Translations under genes and position numbers: made by a program
Shown here: positions 42,917 to 52,818 of the stretch, one piece after another
Layout of the letters: every line of letters begins with the position of its first letter
Numbering within the stretch: the first letter of the stretch is position 1
Origin: Haloarchaeobius litoreus
GTDB taxonomy: Archaea; Halobacteriota; Halobacteria; Halobacteriales; Natrialbaceae
Direction: 5' to 3'
Assembly (NCBI RefSeq): GCF_024495425.1
Contig: NZ_JANHJR010000004.1
Location: 62,001-126,000, forward strand
DNA length: 64,000 bases
The notes under the pieces: model-generated
Database searches by the model: none
What the model was told of the DNA's origin: nothing
Seen by the model: only the letters and a program-made list of their open reading frames with translations

Positions 42917-45900
42917 CTATCGTGAGTAGCTGGACTTCAGTTTCGGGAGGCCGGTTTCGAGAACCTCGTACTGATCCCACTCCTTGATGTTCTCCCAGAT
43001 ACCCTTCTCGATGTCTACAGTGACCCCATCGTCGATCATTTCGTCGATGGTTTCACGGAACTCCCTGACGTCTTCGAGGTCGTTCTGGACTTCTTCTTTC
43101 CTGTTGAGAAGCTCCTTGTCAGGGTTCTCACCGCTGGTTTGAGCGTTGAGTGTTTCCAGTTCGTTTTCGAGTTCATCAATTCGTGGATCAAGGTATTGGC
43201 CACGAAGTTTGGGAAGGGTATTTTCGTCAATACCGTGATAGTAGATGAAACAACTGAATGCGCCGTTAGAGCTTTGCAGTTGCCAGTAAATCGGATTACG
43301 TTGACCTCTTCGCTTATACTCGTCAACGTGATGGTATCGGAAATATCGGTTTCGAAGCCAATCGACAGGGTCACGTCCTAATGATTCTCTGAGTCTGTCC
43401 GCTTCCTCATCCGGATTGTTGAATAATATCTGTAGACTTTTATTAACCAACTGATCTACACTCTGGCCAGATCCTTCAAAAGCCAAGATTTCATCATTGA
43501 CAGTTGGCAGATCACGATCTGTTCCCCATCTTTGGAATAGTACCCCAATCACATATGATAAGATACGCCCAGCTGCATTCTCCTTCTCTTCCTTTGTATA
43601 CAGATCAAATTGATTGCGAAGTTGAGCGATTGTTAATGGTGAGACCTCGGTATCAATCGCTAGTTCTCGTAGGTCCTGGACTCTTCTATTTGATATATAA
43701 TCTACAGCATCATTCTTGGGTGCAGAACGATCAGGTTCATAACTCATATATTCAGAAATAATTTCCGAATGCATTATCTTATGTTCCTCAAATACAGGAT
43801 ATTGTGAGACGTCCTCAGGAAGATCTGAATACATATACTCTTGTGACTCTTCGGATATGTCATATTCCTCAAATAGGATTCTATCTAGGATCCCATGTAT
43901 AGTGAGAAGAATTGCTTTACTCTTATCTTCGAATTGTGGCAGTGATAGTACACCATTTTCTACGACTTCAGCAAACCGATTATCAGCGAAATCGGAACCT
44001 GTCTCAATTAACTTTGATTCTTTCCTTCTTTCTTCAATAGCCTGTCCAACCAGATCTTCAATTAACACATCATTCTCAAGGTTCTTTTTAATTGGAAGCC
44101 TTTCACCATCGCCGACTTCGAAGTGAACTCCTGGGTTTAATCCGTTCGCAATGAACCGATGAATTGTTGAGTTCAAATGAGCAAGAATAATCTCTGCACT
44201 ATGAGTATCTGATCGGACGAAATGTGAAGTATGGCCAAAGATCATGTCGTCCTCATGAAGTCTACCGACTAGATAATTACCGAACCCCCTAAATGAGGCT
44301 CCTCTACTGAAATAGAAGGATCTGTTTCTCAAGTTCCCCCCATTTTCATCTATAACATCACCTGATTCGATCCAATCGACGTAGTCTTCAGGATAATCGT
44401 AATAGAGTGAGTCAGTTCCGCTCATTTGGAATCGAACGTATCGTGAATTGAGATCGGAACGAGGGATTTCCCACCATTTTCTCACAAACCGCCCATCATC
44501 GTCCGTAGATAGTCCCTGTTTAACCTCACAAACATCTTCAAAGCTGGGATGCTGAATAAAGAGATCAAGGATTTCTTTGCCGAATCTGTAGAGGAAAGGT
44601 GTGCGGTCGATTTCTAAGAACGAACTTTGGTCTATAACAAAAGTGCGCTCATCTGATTCGTTAGATCGGTACGCAGCTGTGACTTCGTTAGTTGCTGGTA
44701 TTTTTTCGTCGGTTTCAACAATCCTGGAGAAGCGAGATGGTAAAGGATCTTGACTTTCGTTCAGAGGTCGCATAACAGTAGCAATATTCATATATATCGG
44801 TTTTTGATAATTGCTGATGTGTAGATTTTCGACAAAATTGGCTTCCTCTAGTACCTTTTTCCTGAACCCCCGGAAATAGTATTGATACATGAATGTCTCA
44901 GGAGTAATCATCGAAACATATCCTTCATCTTTACTAAAATTAAGACAACGCTCCATAAAAGATCCGTATACGTCGACTTTAGCAGTATAATTTGAGCGAA
45001 TAAATTCTTTCAGCGTATCACCCATCTTTTTGCTCTGTAAATAGGGCGGATTGCTGACCACAACGTCATAGTTCCCACGTAGAACGTCAAGTAATTCAAC
45101 CGTCTTACCGACTTCATTGGCAAACATCTCTTCAATCGGATCGTTTCGCTCAAGCGAGGATTCTGCGAGACTTTGAATATTATCTATCAACTGACTTTTG
45201 AGTTCGTTCCATGTAACTTCTTTTCCTCCAGAAACGAATGTTGATTGCGTAGTTAGATCGCCATCGTCAGTGAACTGTGCTTGTCCTTTTGACTCGAAGG
45301 TATCTCGATGTTCTTCTAGAAGTTCCTCAACCCTATCCTCAATCTGAACAAGACTCCCCCATTCACGAATGTTATCGAAGCTTCTCCAAATCTGTTCCAA
45401 AACTTCTTCTTCTAATTCAGAATTTGCCCTATCTAAGACTTCTTCCTTACGATTTCCATTAATCAATACTGCGTCTGCGGATACAATATTCAGTTGAGGT
45501 ATAGTTACTTCTGGTGACTTTTCTTTTGCTTTCAGATACAGCGAGAGGGCCGCAATCTGTGCTGCTCCAGAATCAATATCGATTCCGTAGAGATTGTTCC
45601 GGAGAATCTGACGTGGGATGTACTCCTCAGGGATATCACCCTCCTCCAGATACATCTGATAAAGAACGTCGAAGGCATAGAATAGCATATGACCACTGCC
45701 ACAAGCAGGGTCAAGTACCGTTATGTCCTCAACTGCCTTCGCCTCTCGATCAACCAAGGAGTCTTCCAGCGGGGCAAGGTAGAAGCAGTTCTCTTCACCG
45801 TTGATATTCGTCCGTTCACCCTGCATTTCGAGCCACGTCCGACCCAGGGAGTTATCGACCATCCACTCGACGATGTACCGCGGAGTGAACAGCTGAGTTT

Positions 45901-46609
45901 TCGTAGCGATATCTGTCCCAGCGATCTTGTAGTTCTCTTCATCGACACGTTTGTCGATATCTTCTCGTTCTTCTTCACCGAAGTACTGGTACACCCAGCC
46001 AAGTGCCTCGTCGCTCTCCCAAGCTTCGTCATCAATTGCGTCCAGTTCGTCGAGAATCTCTTCTCGAACCTGCGCATCAAGGTCGATGGCGGTGTGGTCA
46101 GAGTCCTCGAAGATCATCCGGATCTCCGCACCGATCTCCTGGTACGCGAGGTCAAGTGCGGCACCGAAACCGTCGTCGGGAGCGTTCGTGAGTTCGCCAG
46201 CGATTTCGGCCACGGTGTGGTGCATGTACGACCGGTTGCCGTACTCCGGTCGTTCTTTGATGGTTTCCTCGACGAGTCCGCGAACCTCGATGGTCTTCAA
46301 CGCGACAAAGCGGTTGAGGTAGGTCTTCGTTGCTTCGCGGACGTAGTTGGTGATCGACCGTTCCAGGTCACCTTCCGTTGATTCGAGTTCTCGTTCGATG
46401 GCGGCATCCAGCGTCCGTCGAGTGTGACGGTCTTCTGCGGAAAGGTGGGACAGGTCTTCGAGTGGGAGGCGCTTCTTCTCGTAGATGCCGTACCTTTCGA
46501 GCTGGCGTCTAAGTTCGTCTTCAAGCGTATGGCGCGTGCTTAGGATGGTGCTTCGGATAGTCGAACGCTGATCCGACGAGAGACCGGGTTGACCGTTTGT
46601 CGTGGACAT
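42917..46609 (-). CDS. pglX: BREX adenine-specific DNA methyltransferase PglX
   Basis: The ATG at 46609 is preferred; a GTG at 46636 adds nine residues. The N-terminal 250 residues are helical. The SAM-binding motif LDPACGSGHMLFYAFDVL is near residue 300, followed by the catalytic NPPY near 515 (VVVSNPPYLQSKKMGD). The C-terminal half holds the target-recognition region. PglX methylates adenine at a short asymmetric site to mark self DNA. The middle (about 43.4-45.7 kb) is AT-rich with codons unlike both ends, suggesting exchange of the specificity region. Confidence 0.95.
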   Translation of the reverse strand: MSTTNGQPGLSSDQRSTIRSTILSTRHTLEDELRRQLERYGIYEKKRLPLEDLSHLSAEDRHTRRTLDAAIERELESTEGDLERSITNYVREATKTYLNRFVALKTIEVRGLVEETIKERPEYGNRSYMHHTVAEIAGELTNAPDDGFGAALDLAYQEIGAEIRMIFEDSDHTAIDLDAQVREEILDELDAIDDEAWESDEALGWVYQYFGEEEREDIDKRVDEENYKIAGTDIATKTQLFTPRYIVEWMVDNSLGRTWLEMQGERTNINGEENCFYLAPLEDSLVDREAKAVEDITVLDPACGSGHMLFYAFDVLYQMYLEEGDIPEEYIPRQILRNNLYGIDIDSGAAQIAALSLYLKAKEKSPEVTIPQLNIVSADAVLINGNRKEEVLDRANSELEEEVLEQIWRSFDNIREWGSLVQIEDRVEELLEEHRDTFESKGQAQFTDDGDLTTQSTFVSGGKEVTWNELKSQLIDNIQSLAESSLERNDPIEEMFANEVGKTVELLDVLRGNYDVVVSNPPYLQSKKMGDTLKEFIRSNYTAKVDVYGSFMERCLNFSKDEGYVSMITPETFMYQYYFRGFRKKVLEEANFVENLHISNYQKPIYMNIATVMRPLNESQDPLPSRFSRIVETDEKIPATNEVTAAYRSNESDERTFVIDQSSFLEIDRTPFLYRFGKEILDLFIQHPSFEDVCEVKQGLSTDDDGRFVRKWWEIPRSDLNSRYVRFQMSGTDSLYYDYPEDYVDWIESGDVIDENGGNLRNRSFYFSRGASFRGFGNYLVGRLHEDDMIFGHTSHFVRSDTHSAEIILAHLNSTIHRFIANGLNPGVHFEVGDGERLPIKKNLENDVLIEDLVGQAIEERRKESKLIETGSDFADNRFAEVVENGVLSLPQFEDKSKAILLTIHGILDRILFEEYDISEESQEYMYSDLPEDVSQYPVFEEHKIMHSEIISEYMSYEPDRSAPKNDAVDYISNRRVQDLRELAIDTEVSPLTIAQLRNQFDLYTKEEKENAAGRILSYVIGVLFQRWGTDRDLPTVNDEILAFEGSGQSVDQLVNKSLQILFNNPDEEADRLRESLGRDPVDWLRNRYFRYHHVDEYKRRGQRNPIYWQLQSSNGAFSCFIYYHGIDENTLPKLRGQYLDPRIDELENELETLNAQTSGENPDKELLNRKEEVQNDLEDVREFRETIDEMIDDGVTVDIEKGIWENIKEWDQYEVLETGLPKLKSSYSR

Positions 46610-46855
46610 GGATATCAGAGGGTCGCGCACTGCCACGAAACGGGCGGGACGGCAGTACGCTGTGTCGGGATTCCCGCCCTCGATGACATACCAGGAACAA
46701 TCAGCCGATGGGTCTTATAACGTTGGGTCAGGAGTCTGCTAAAGCAGGGATGGCGGGTGGGGCGACGGGGCGAAATACCTCATAATTTCTTGAGTGACTG
46801 TGAGCCCTATCCAGACAGAGCGAGGTTCTATCATTAACGGGTTAGATGGAGTGAT

Positions 46856-47767
46856 ATGGGGTTCCTGACAAGCGTTAAGTTTGAAGATGGTGAACTAACC
46901 TTTCTCGATAATGGTTCAGAGAGGGTTCAAGAAGGACATGAGCTTGTGCCAGAAGGTTTCAGAACGGCCTGGGCACAGCACGACGCAATTAATCATCTCC
47001 AGTACGCCGTCATGACCGATTCATGCGCAGAAGGGGTAAGTGAGACGCTTTTCGACGAGAAAGCAGCGTACTTGCTCTACGATTGGATTGCCACACACAT
47101 TCGGGAACGGGCACTCGCCTTAGGAAGCAAAGCGGAGTACATGACCGGGAGAGTGCTGTTGAGGACGTGCCTTGAAGCGCGAATGACGGGGGTGTTCATG
47201 AACTCGCTTGCAGACGACGAGTTCAGGGAAGCGTTTAGAGAGGAACTGAACGAACGAGATACCAACGAGCTTCAGCGGATGTTTGGGGCCTCGAATCCGT
47301 GGGAAGTAATCACCAAGATCGAGTTGGCAGATATGGAATCTACCGCGAAGATCCTCGACATCATTGAGGAGTCAGGGAACCACTCGTTCCACGACCTATA
47401 CAATGGAATGGTCCGGGATATCCTCGCCGAGCGTGGCTATTTCGAACCCAAGCGAAAGGGAGAGATCCGCAACTGCTACAGCGATTTGAACTCCAGCGTT
47501 CACGCGAACATTAGCAAGTCTCTCGTTGGGCACTCAATCCAACATGGACATCCGTTCAAATCACCGTCACACAGCGAGGAGGGATTCCACAAATTCCTAA
47601 AAGAGTTTCTCACGGTACTGGATATCGAGGGAGTTTTGATACTCAACGAATTCGAGCCAGTTCTAGAACGGAACGACGAACTCTCGGAGAGTCTGAACCA
47701 GTCTACATCTTCACTCACTCCACTCGAAGATACCCAATCAAAGCTCACTCAGCTCGGCGATGGCTAA
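46856..47767 (+). CDS. unknown protein inserted on the opposite strand of the BREX locus
   Basis: The 303-residue helical protein lies between pglX and brxC on the opposite strand and converges with brxC with a 33-bp gap. A segment RNCYSDLNSSVHANISKSLV resembles the YxxLSxxVHA helix of DUF5677/AbiV-like, HEPN-related abortive-infection proteins. The C-terminal 40 residues are polar and probably disordered. It has its own promoter region (46637-46855) shared with pglX. An accessory defence role is plausible. Confidence 0.6.
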   Translation: MGFLTSVKFEDGELTFLDNGSERVQEGHELVPEGFRTAWAQHDAINHLQYAVMTDSCAEGVSETLFDEKAAYLLYDWIATHIRERALALGSKAEYMTGRVLLRTCLEARMTGVFMNSLADDEFREAFREELNERDTNELQRMFGASNPWEVITKIELADMESTAKILDIIEESGNHSFHDLYNGMVRDILAERGYFEPKRKGEIRNCYSDLNSSVHANISKSLVGHSIQHGHPFKSPSHSEEGFHKFLKEFLTVLDIEGVLILNEFEPVLERNDELSESLNQSTSSLTPLEDTQSKLTQLGDG

Positions 47768-47800
47768 CGATAGCAACGAGTGGTGATGTTGAGCTGTAGA

Positions 47801-50800
47801 TTATCGGAACCGGATCTCTACGTCACCCTCCTGATCAAGCAGGGCCTCGATATCCCCACGCAGTTCGCTAATCGGTGCCTCGATGTCTTCAGCGTCGGTG
47901 ACGACGACGGTCCCGAAAATGTTGTCGAGGGTTACGCTCTCGCGGGTCGTTCCATCGTCGTCGTCCTCCTCTAGCTGATCGACTTGCTGCTTAGCTTTGG
48001 TTTCGAAGTGATCGACGGTCTGGATATTCTCGATTACCCAGTTGAGCGAAGGATTCGGATTGATGTGGTCCTTGTTTGAGATGTCCAGATCGACCGATCC
48101 GTCGCCCTGCCGTTCCGTCAGGTCCGACAGGGCCGAGTCGAGATCGTTCTCGTCGATGTCGGAGCCAGCATATGCTTTCACCGAGTCGATGGAGTTTGTG
48201 TACGTTTCGTACCGTTTCTCGTACAGCGCTTCGTAGGTCGCCGTAAAGGCTTCTGCTGCGGCTCGATAGTCCGTCTTGACGTTGTTCCACTGACTGATGA
48301 CGCCCTCGGTGTCCAGCGTGTTCTTGACGCGGTCAGCGGCTTCACGCGCATCGTCGCTGATGTCGACAAGTGCAGGGTGATCATCTGCCTCGTCGACGAG
48401 CGATTCCCATTCGGTCGTGATGAATCGCTGTATCGTTTCGTATTCCTTCAGTCGGTTTTCGCCACCGTCCTCACCGCAGAACTGGGCGACGTCTTTCGCG
48501 GTTTTGGTGAGGCCTTCGAGTTCGTCCTCGAAATCGACGAACTGCTTGATTCGTTTGGCCGAGGTGGGTTGTTGGAGCAGGTTCTTCAGCCGAGTTTGGA
48601 ACTGCTCGATGTCCTCTGCAAGTGGGAAGTCTACCCGCCGGAGCTGCGAGAGGAGTGTGCTGGTGGTCGAGACCCACTCGTTGGCTTCCTCTCGAATGCC
48701 TTCGTCGACGGCCTGGTCCGTGGATTTGACCTTGCGGTCAAACAGACGGTCGAGGAGCTGCTTGGCGTCCGTACGCGTGTCGATGTCTACGGTCTCTCGT
48801 TCGTCGAAGGAGGTGGACTTGAACTTCGTGACCTGAGTGAACAGCTCCTGTGCACCGTCTTCCGTGTACGTCTCATAAGTTCGTTCCTTGTGCGTCGGGA
48901 TAATCGAGCCGTTCCGGAAGAGCACGGCCGCGGCTAGTCTGACGACTTCGCGGCTCCAACCGTACGGCGGTTCGGCGAAGTGGTCGATCAGGTCGCTGCC
49001 TGTTCGGGATTCGCCTGCTTTCTCACGGCGCTGGATCTCGTCTTCGACTTCTGAGGAGATGCGGGCTTCGGCGATGAGTTCCCCATCCTGAACGACACCC
49101 AGGTCAGAGAAAACCGACGGGTTTGACGAGCCGTCAAGGTCGCCGAAGATCTGCTCGATGTGTCGGTCTTTGACCGACGCGGAGCCGTGTTTGAAGCTGG
49201 TGAACACCTTCGGGATGGCGTTGTCCGTCTTCCGGGCGACGAGCGAGGTGAGCGAGGTGCTCGTGGTGTCGAACTCTTCGGTGTCGCCGTTGTAGATGAG
49301 AACTCCGCGCTGGAAACTGCGTTTTAATTCGCGTTCGACCTCGTTGCGGAGGCGCTGGAGGTCCTCCTGCTTCTGTCCGAGGGCTTCCTGTTCCTCCTGG
49401 CTGAGTTCATTGCCGCGCTTTTCTTTGACGACGGTGTTGATTTGGAAGATCGACTTCAGCTTTTCGTAGATATCGTGCTGTTTCTCGTTGTCGGCGATCC
49501 AGTACAGCGTGCCATCTTCGCTGAAGCTCTGCGTTTTCAGGCCGTCCGGGTCGAGGTCCTCGTATCGCTGGTAGATCGGCGAATACGTTTTGAGGTCGAT
49601 GTGACCCTTCGACGTGATTTCCTCACCGTCGATGCTCAGGTTCACCTGGAACGTCTTCCCTTGGTAGTTGACGCGGGACGTTTCGTCGAGGATGTCGTTC
49701 AGGAACCGTTTGGACGAGCGCCGGATGTCACCGGGACCGACTTCAATGCCTTTGATCTCGTTTTCGAGCTCGCGCTCGGTCTCACGGAGGAACCGATAGC
49801 CTTCTTCGCTCCGACCGACGTAGCCGGCGTCGACGAGTGCATCGAGCGTCTCTTCGACGTCACCCTCTAGTTGCTGCGTGGGGCCGAGTTCAGTCTGGAG
49901 TGACGTCGCAATGTTGTCGGCCGTATTCGGAATCCACGGGAGTTGCTGTAGGAGGTAGAGGGACTTGAGGACGCGACGTGCGATTTCCGGGTCGGTGTCT
50001 TTCGGTCTCGCCTCTCGGATCGACTTGACGTCACTGCTGGGGATGTCGTTGCTGATCTCGTCGAAGATCATGTCCAGCGTGACGAGCGCCCCGAGTTCGT
50101 CGTTGTAGAGGTGGTCCTCGTCTTTGAGAACGCTTTGGGTGACATCGATCAGTGTGCGTTCACTCCCTGCCAGCTGGTCGTCTGAGCCTTTCCCGAGAGC
50201 CTTGAACATCTCCGGAAGGATATCGAGTTGGTAGGGAAGGAACGGGTAGCAGTCGATGAAGTTCTCCTCGTTAATCGGCTTCAGACTCTGACTGGAGTCA
50301 AGTTTGTATCTCGCGGACAGGATACCCTCGTGCTGGTCGTACAGATCGCCGAGGATGCCTCTGAATTCGCCTTTCTTGCTGAGGACACGGTCGCGGACGA
50401 CCTTGTCGAGGTTCTCGGAGGTGAGGTCGAATCGGTGCGGGAAGCGGTCGATGACTTTCGACTCCTCGGCTTCCTTCTCCAAGACGCCGGGGATGAGTTG
50501 CTGGAGTTGTTCCTGGGAGGTGACTCCGAGGAAGACCTTGCCCTTGCCTTTCTGCCCGAACTCCTCGACGATACTCTGGAGTTCCAAGAGAAGTTGCCCG
50601 TCGTCGCCGATGAACTGCGAGATCTCGTCGATGAACACGAAGTACCGACAGTTGTCGCCGGTCTCTGCTTCCCGTTGTTCGACGTAATCCACGATGTCTT
50701 CGGCGAGTGTGGACGCGTTGATCAGAACGTTGTCCTGAACGTCGTCGATTGCGCGGGCGGCATCGTCCTCGTCGTCGAACTCATCGGTGGCCTCGACTAA

Positions 50801-51445
50801 TGCGGTTTCCATGTCGGACCGGACGAACATGGCGTCCTTGCGGGCTTCCGTCCAGTCTTTCCCAGTGTTTGCTTCGATGGCGTTGACGAACTCGTCGTAT
50901 ACGCCGCGCGATTCGAGTTCCTGTTCCATTTTCGCGACCCAGGACATCGAGGCGTAGCCACGGGAGATATTGAACTCGCGGTGGATGATCTCCGTGATGG
51001 ATTCGCTCCCGGATGCGTCGGCTTTCGCGCCGATCTGGAACATCAGCACCTCGGAATCGAACTTCTGGGTAACAGACGAGACCGCTCCGTCGAGCATCTC
51101 GTTGTCCTCGATTCGATCCCGAAACATCTCAGCGGCGTGTGTATCATCGAATTGCCGATTTTCGAGGATGTGCCCGAGGATCTTCATATAGTGGCTCTTC
51201 CCCGAGCCGAAGAATCCGGAGACCCACATCCCGACGTCTTCGGTCTGTGTGTGTTCCGTATCGATGACGGCCTCTAAGGCGTCCGAGAAGTGCCGTTCGA
51301 GCTGTGGCGTGAGGATATACTCTTCGAGCTCTTTCTTGACTACGCCCGGATCGTCGTTATCGACTTTGACGACTCGGTCGATCTTTCGATTGATTGGCCG
51401 GTAGAAAATCTCGTGAATCTGGTTGGTGGAGGTAGTGTCACTCAT
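47801..51445 (-). CDS. brxC: BREX protein BrxC, large P-loop ATPase
   Basis: The 1214-residue protein has Walker A GFFGSGKS (77-84) within WVSGFFGSGKSHYMKILG and Walker B YFVFIDEISQF near 265. The rest contains winged-helix and long coiled-coil regions (QEEQEALGQKQEDLQRLRNE). BrxC is a core component that probably couples ATP to DNA or complex remodelling. It overlaps brxB by 8 bp. Length is normal for BrxC. Confidence 0.94.
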   Translation of the reverse strand: MSDTTSTNQIHEIFYRPINRKIDRVVKVDNDDPGVVKKELEEYILTPQLERHFSDALEAVIDTEHTQTEDVGMWVSGFFGSGKSHYMKILGHILENRQFDDTHAAEMFRDRIEDNEMLDGAVSSVTQKFDSEVLMFQIGAKADASGSESITEIIHREFNISRGYASMSWVAKMEQELESRGVYDEFVNAIEANTGKDWTEARKDAMFVRSDMETALVEATDEFDDEDDAARAIDDVQDNVLINASTLAEDIVDYVEQREAETGDNCRYFVFIDEISQFIGDDGQLLLELQSIVEEFGQKGKGKVFLGVTSQEQLQQLIPGVLEKEAEESKVIDRFPHRFDLTSENLDKVVRDRVLSKKGEFRGILGDLYDQHEGILSARYKLDSSQSLKPINEENFIDCYPFLPYQLDILPEMFKALGKGSDDQLAGSERTLIDVTQSVLKDEDHLYNDELGALVTLDMIFDEISNDIPSSDVKSIREARPKDTDPEIARRVLKSLYLLQQLPWIPNTADNIATSLQTELGPTQQLEGDVEETLDALVDAGYVGRSEEGYRFLRETERELENEIKGIEVGPGDIRRSSKRFLNDILDETSRVNYQGKTFQVNLSIDGEEITSKGHIDLKTYSPIYQRYEDLDPDGLKTQSFSEDGTLYWIADNEKQHDIYEKLKSIFQINTVVKEKRGNELSQEEQEALGQKQEDLQRLRNEVERELKRSFQRGVLIYNGDTEEFDTTSTSLTSLVARKTDNAIPKVFTSFKHGSASVKDRHIEQIFGDLDGSSNPSVFSDLGVVQDGELIAEARISSEVEDEIQRREKAGESRTGSDLIDHFAEPPYGWSREVVRLAAAVLFRNGSIIPTHKERTYETYTEDGAQELFTQVTKFKSTSFDERETVDIDTRTDAKQLLDRLFDRKVKSTDQAVDEGIREEANEWVSTTSTLLSQLRRVDFPLAEDIEQFQTRLKNLLQQPTSAKRIKQFVDFEDELEGLTKTAKDVAQFCGEDGGENRLKEYETIQRFITTEWESLVDEADDHPALVDISDDAREAADRVKNTLDTEGVISQWNNVKTDYRAAAEAFTATYEALYEKRYETYTNSIDSVKAYAGSDIDENDLDSALSDLTERQGDGSVDLDISNKDHINPNPSLNWVIENIQTVDHFETKAKQQVDQLEEDDDDGTTRESVTLDNIFGTVVVTDAEDIEAPISELRGDIEALLDQEGDVEIRFR

Positions 51446-52007
51446 GTCCGATCACCCTTGCGCGGTAATATGTTCCTTCAGATTCATCGAGGAATCTTAA
51501 GCTCTTGTCATCTACTTTCGCTGGGTAACAGAACACGATTGGCGTCTCCTCCGGTGTATTCATCTCTAGTTGCCCCATTAGTGTGGAAGCACTGGCGTAT
51601 GGGTATAGAATACCCATCCGGTAGACTATAACTGTATCAGCGTCTTCTGCAGCCGATGCGATCGCCGATGCCAACTGACCCATCTCGCCGTCATCCAGGA
51701 GTGACGATTTTAGCCCGTCAAGTAACTGGTCTCGATCCCGGCGTTCGAGATCGATGACGTTCTCCAGGATGCCGCGGTCTTCGAGTATACTGAAGACCAG
51801 TTCGCGCATATCGATTCCTGCGACGGTTTGGTCATGATACTCCAGCTTCTCGATGAGGTTTCGAACCTCTTCATCGACTTCGATTTCGTCACCAGGGTCG
51901 TATGTGAAGACGATGAACGGGACGCCCGCTCGCTTTCCAACTTCGTCTCTATCATCTCGGACGAGTCGTTCGACTTCTTCGAGTCGTGCTTGAAAGTCAG
52001 AAAGCAT
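51438..52007 (-). CDS. brxB: BREX protein BrxB (DUF1788)
   Basis: The 189-residue protein shows the DUF1788 pattern: LSDFQARLEEVERLVRDDRD, VPFIVFTYDPGDE, and the end YRMGILYPYASASTLMGQLE followed by TPIVFCYPAKVDD. Its start overlaps brxA by 11 bp and its stop overlaps brxC. It is a core BREX component of unclear chemistry. Confidence 0.92.
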   Translation of the reverse strand: MLSDFQARLEEVERLVRDDRDEVGKRAGVPFIVFTYDPGDEIEVDEEVRNLIEKLEYHDQTVAGIDMRELVFSILEDRGILENVIDLERRDRDQLLDGLKSSLLDDGEMGQLASAIASAAEDADTVIVYRMGILYPYASASTLMGQLEMNTPEETPIVFCYPAKVDDKSLRFLDESEGTYYRARVIGHE

Positions 52008-52809
52008 TGATTAGATCCTCTATGCTGTCGTGCTTTGTAATTAGTCGTTCTGTCGACCCGCGCTTCTCGTAGCTCACAAACTGCGGTGAGATATCTCGGA
52101 CCCGGCGCTGGACTTCGGATTCATTCATCAGGAATACCTTCCAATCGTCGTGTTCGATGACGTCTGATGCGGACTTGGCCCCCTTCTGGAAGAGCCGGTA
52201 GACGACGTAAGCGACTGCCTCATCGGGAACGTAGGTGACGGCGAACTCTTTGCGTTGAGTGCCTTCCAAGAGCCCGTAGTTCCGGAGTGCGGTGAGGTAC
52301 TTCGTAGCGGCTTCGTTGATCGTCGATTCGGACCGGTCACGCAAGTCGGCGAATTCCTCCTGAATCGATTCAATAAATGTGACGATGTCCGTAGCTTGGA
52401 CGGAGAGCGTCCCCCGTTCGAACTCAGGGTACATGAAATCGAGTGTGACCAGACGGATGAACGGATCTTGTGCGAATTCGTAGTACAGACACCAGTCGGT
52501 GACGTCGCTCCGAACATCAGCCGATATTACTTTCATCAGTGGTGTTTCTGTGTACTCATTTTTATTTGGGATGTGGCGACGTGTGACTTCGCGGAGGATG
52601 TTTGTCCGATACTCGTCTGTGTCCTTGTTCAGGATGTTCTCCTCGACCACCTTTCGTTCCAGTTCTTCGTACGACTCACACTCGACGTAGGTGCGAAGGA
52701 TGCGTTTCGTCTCGTCGATATACGTACTGTGGTGGGCGATTTTCGGGTCGAGACTTACCGCTGCTTCTGTTCCCTCGCTATCCTTCGACCCGACATGCTC
52801 GTTACCCAT
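51997..52809 (-). CDS. brxA: BREX protein BrxA (DUF1819)
   Basis: The 270-residue helical protein matches DUF1819: ETKRILRTYVECESYEELER, ILREVTRRHIPNKNEYTE, and a C-terminal WKVFLMNESEVQRRVRDISP region. Known BrxA structures are small helical DNA-binding proteins. The N-terminal 20 residues are extra and acidic. It starts 9 bp after the brxE-like gene. Confidence 0.9.
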   Translation of the reverse strand: MGNEHVGSKDSEGTEAAVSLDPKIAHHSTYIDETKRILRTYVECESYEELERKVVEENILNKDTDEYRTNILREVTRRHIPNKNEYTETPLMKVISADVRSDVTDWCLYYEFAQDPFIRLVTLDFMYPEFERGTLSVQATDIVTFIESIQEEFADLRDRSESTINEAATKYLTALRNYGLLEGTQRKEFAVTYVPDEAVAYVVYRLFQKGAKSASDVIEHDDWKVFLMNESEVQRRVRDISPQFVSYEKRGSTERLITKHDSIEDLINAF

Positions 52810-52818
52810 ATGAATATC

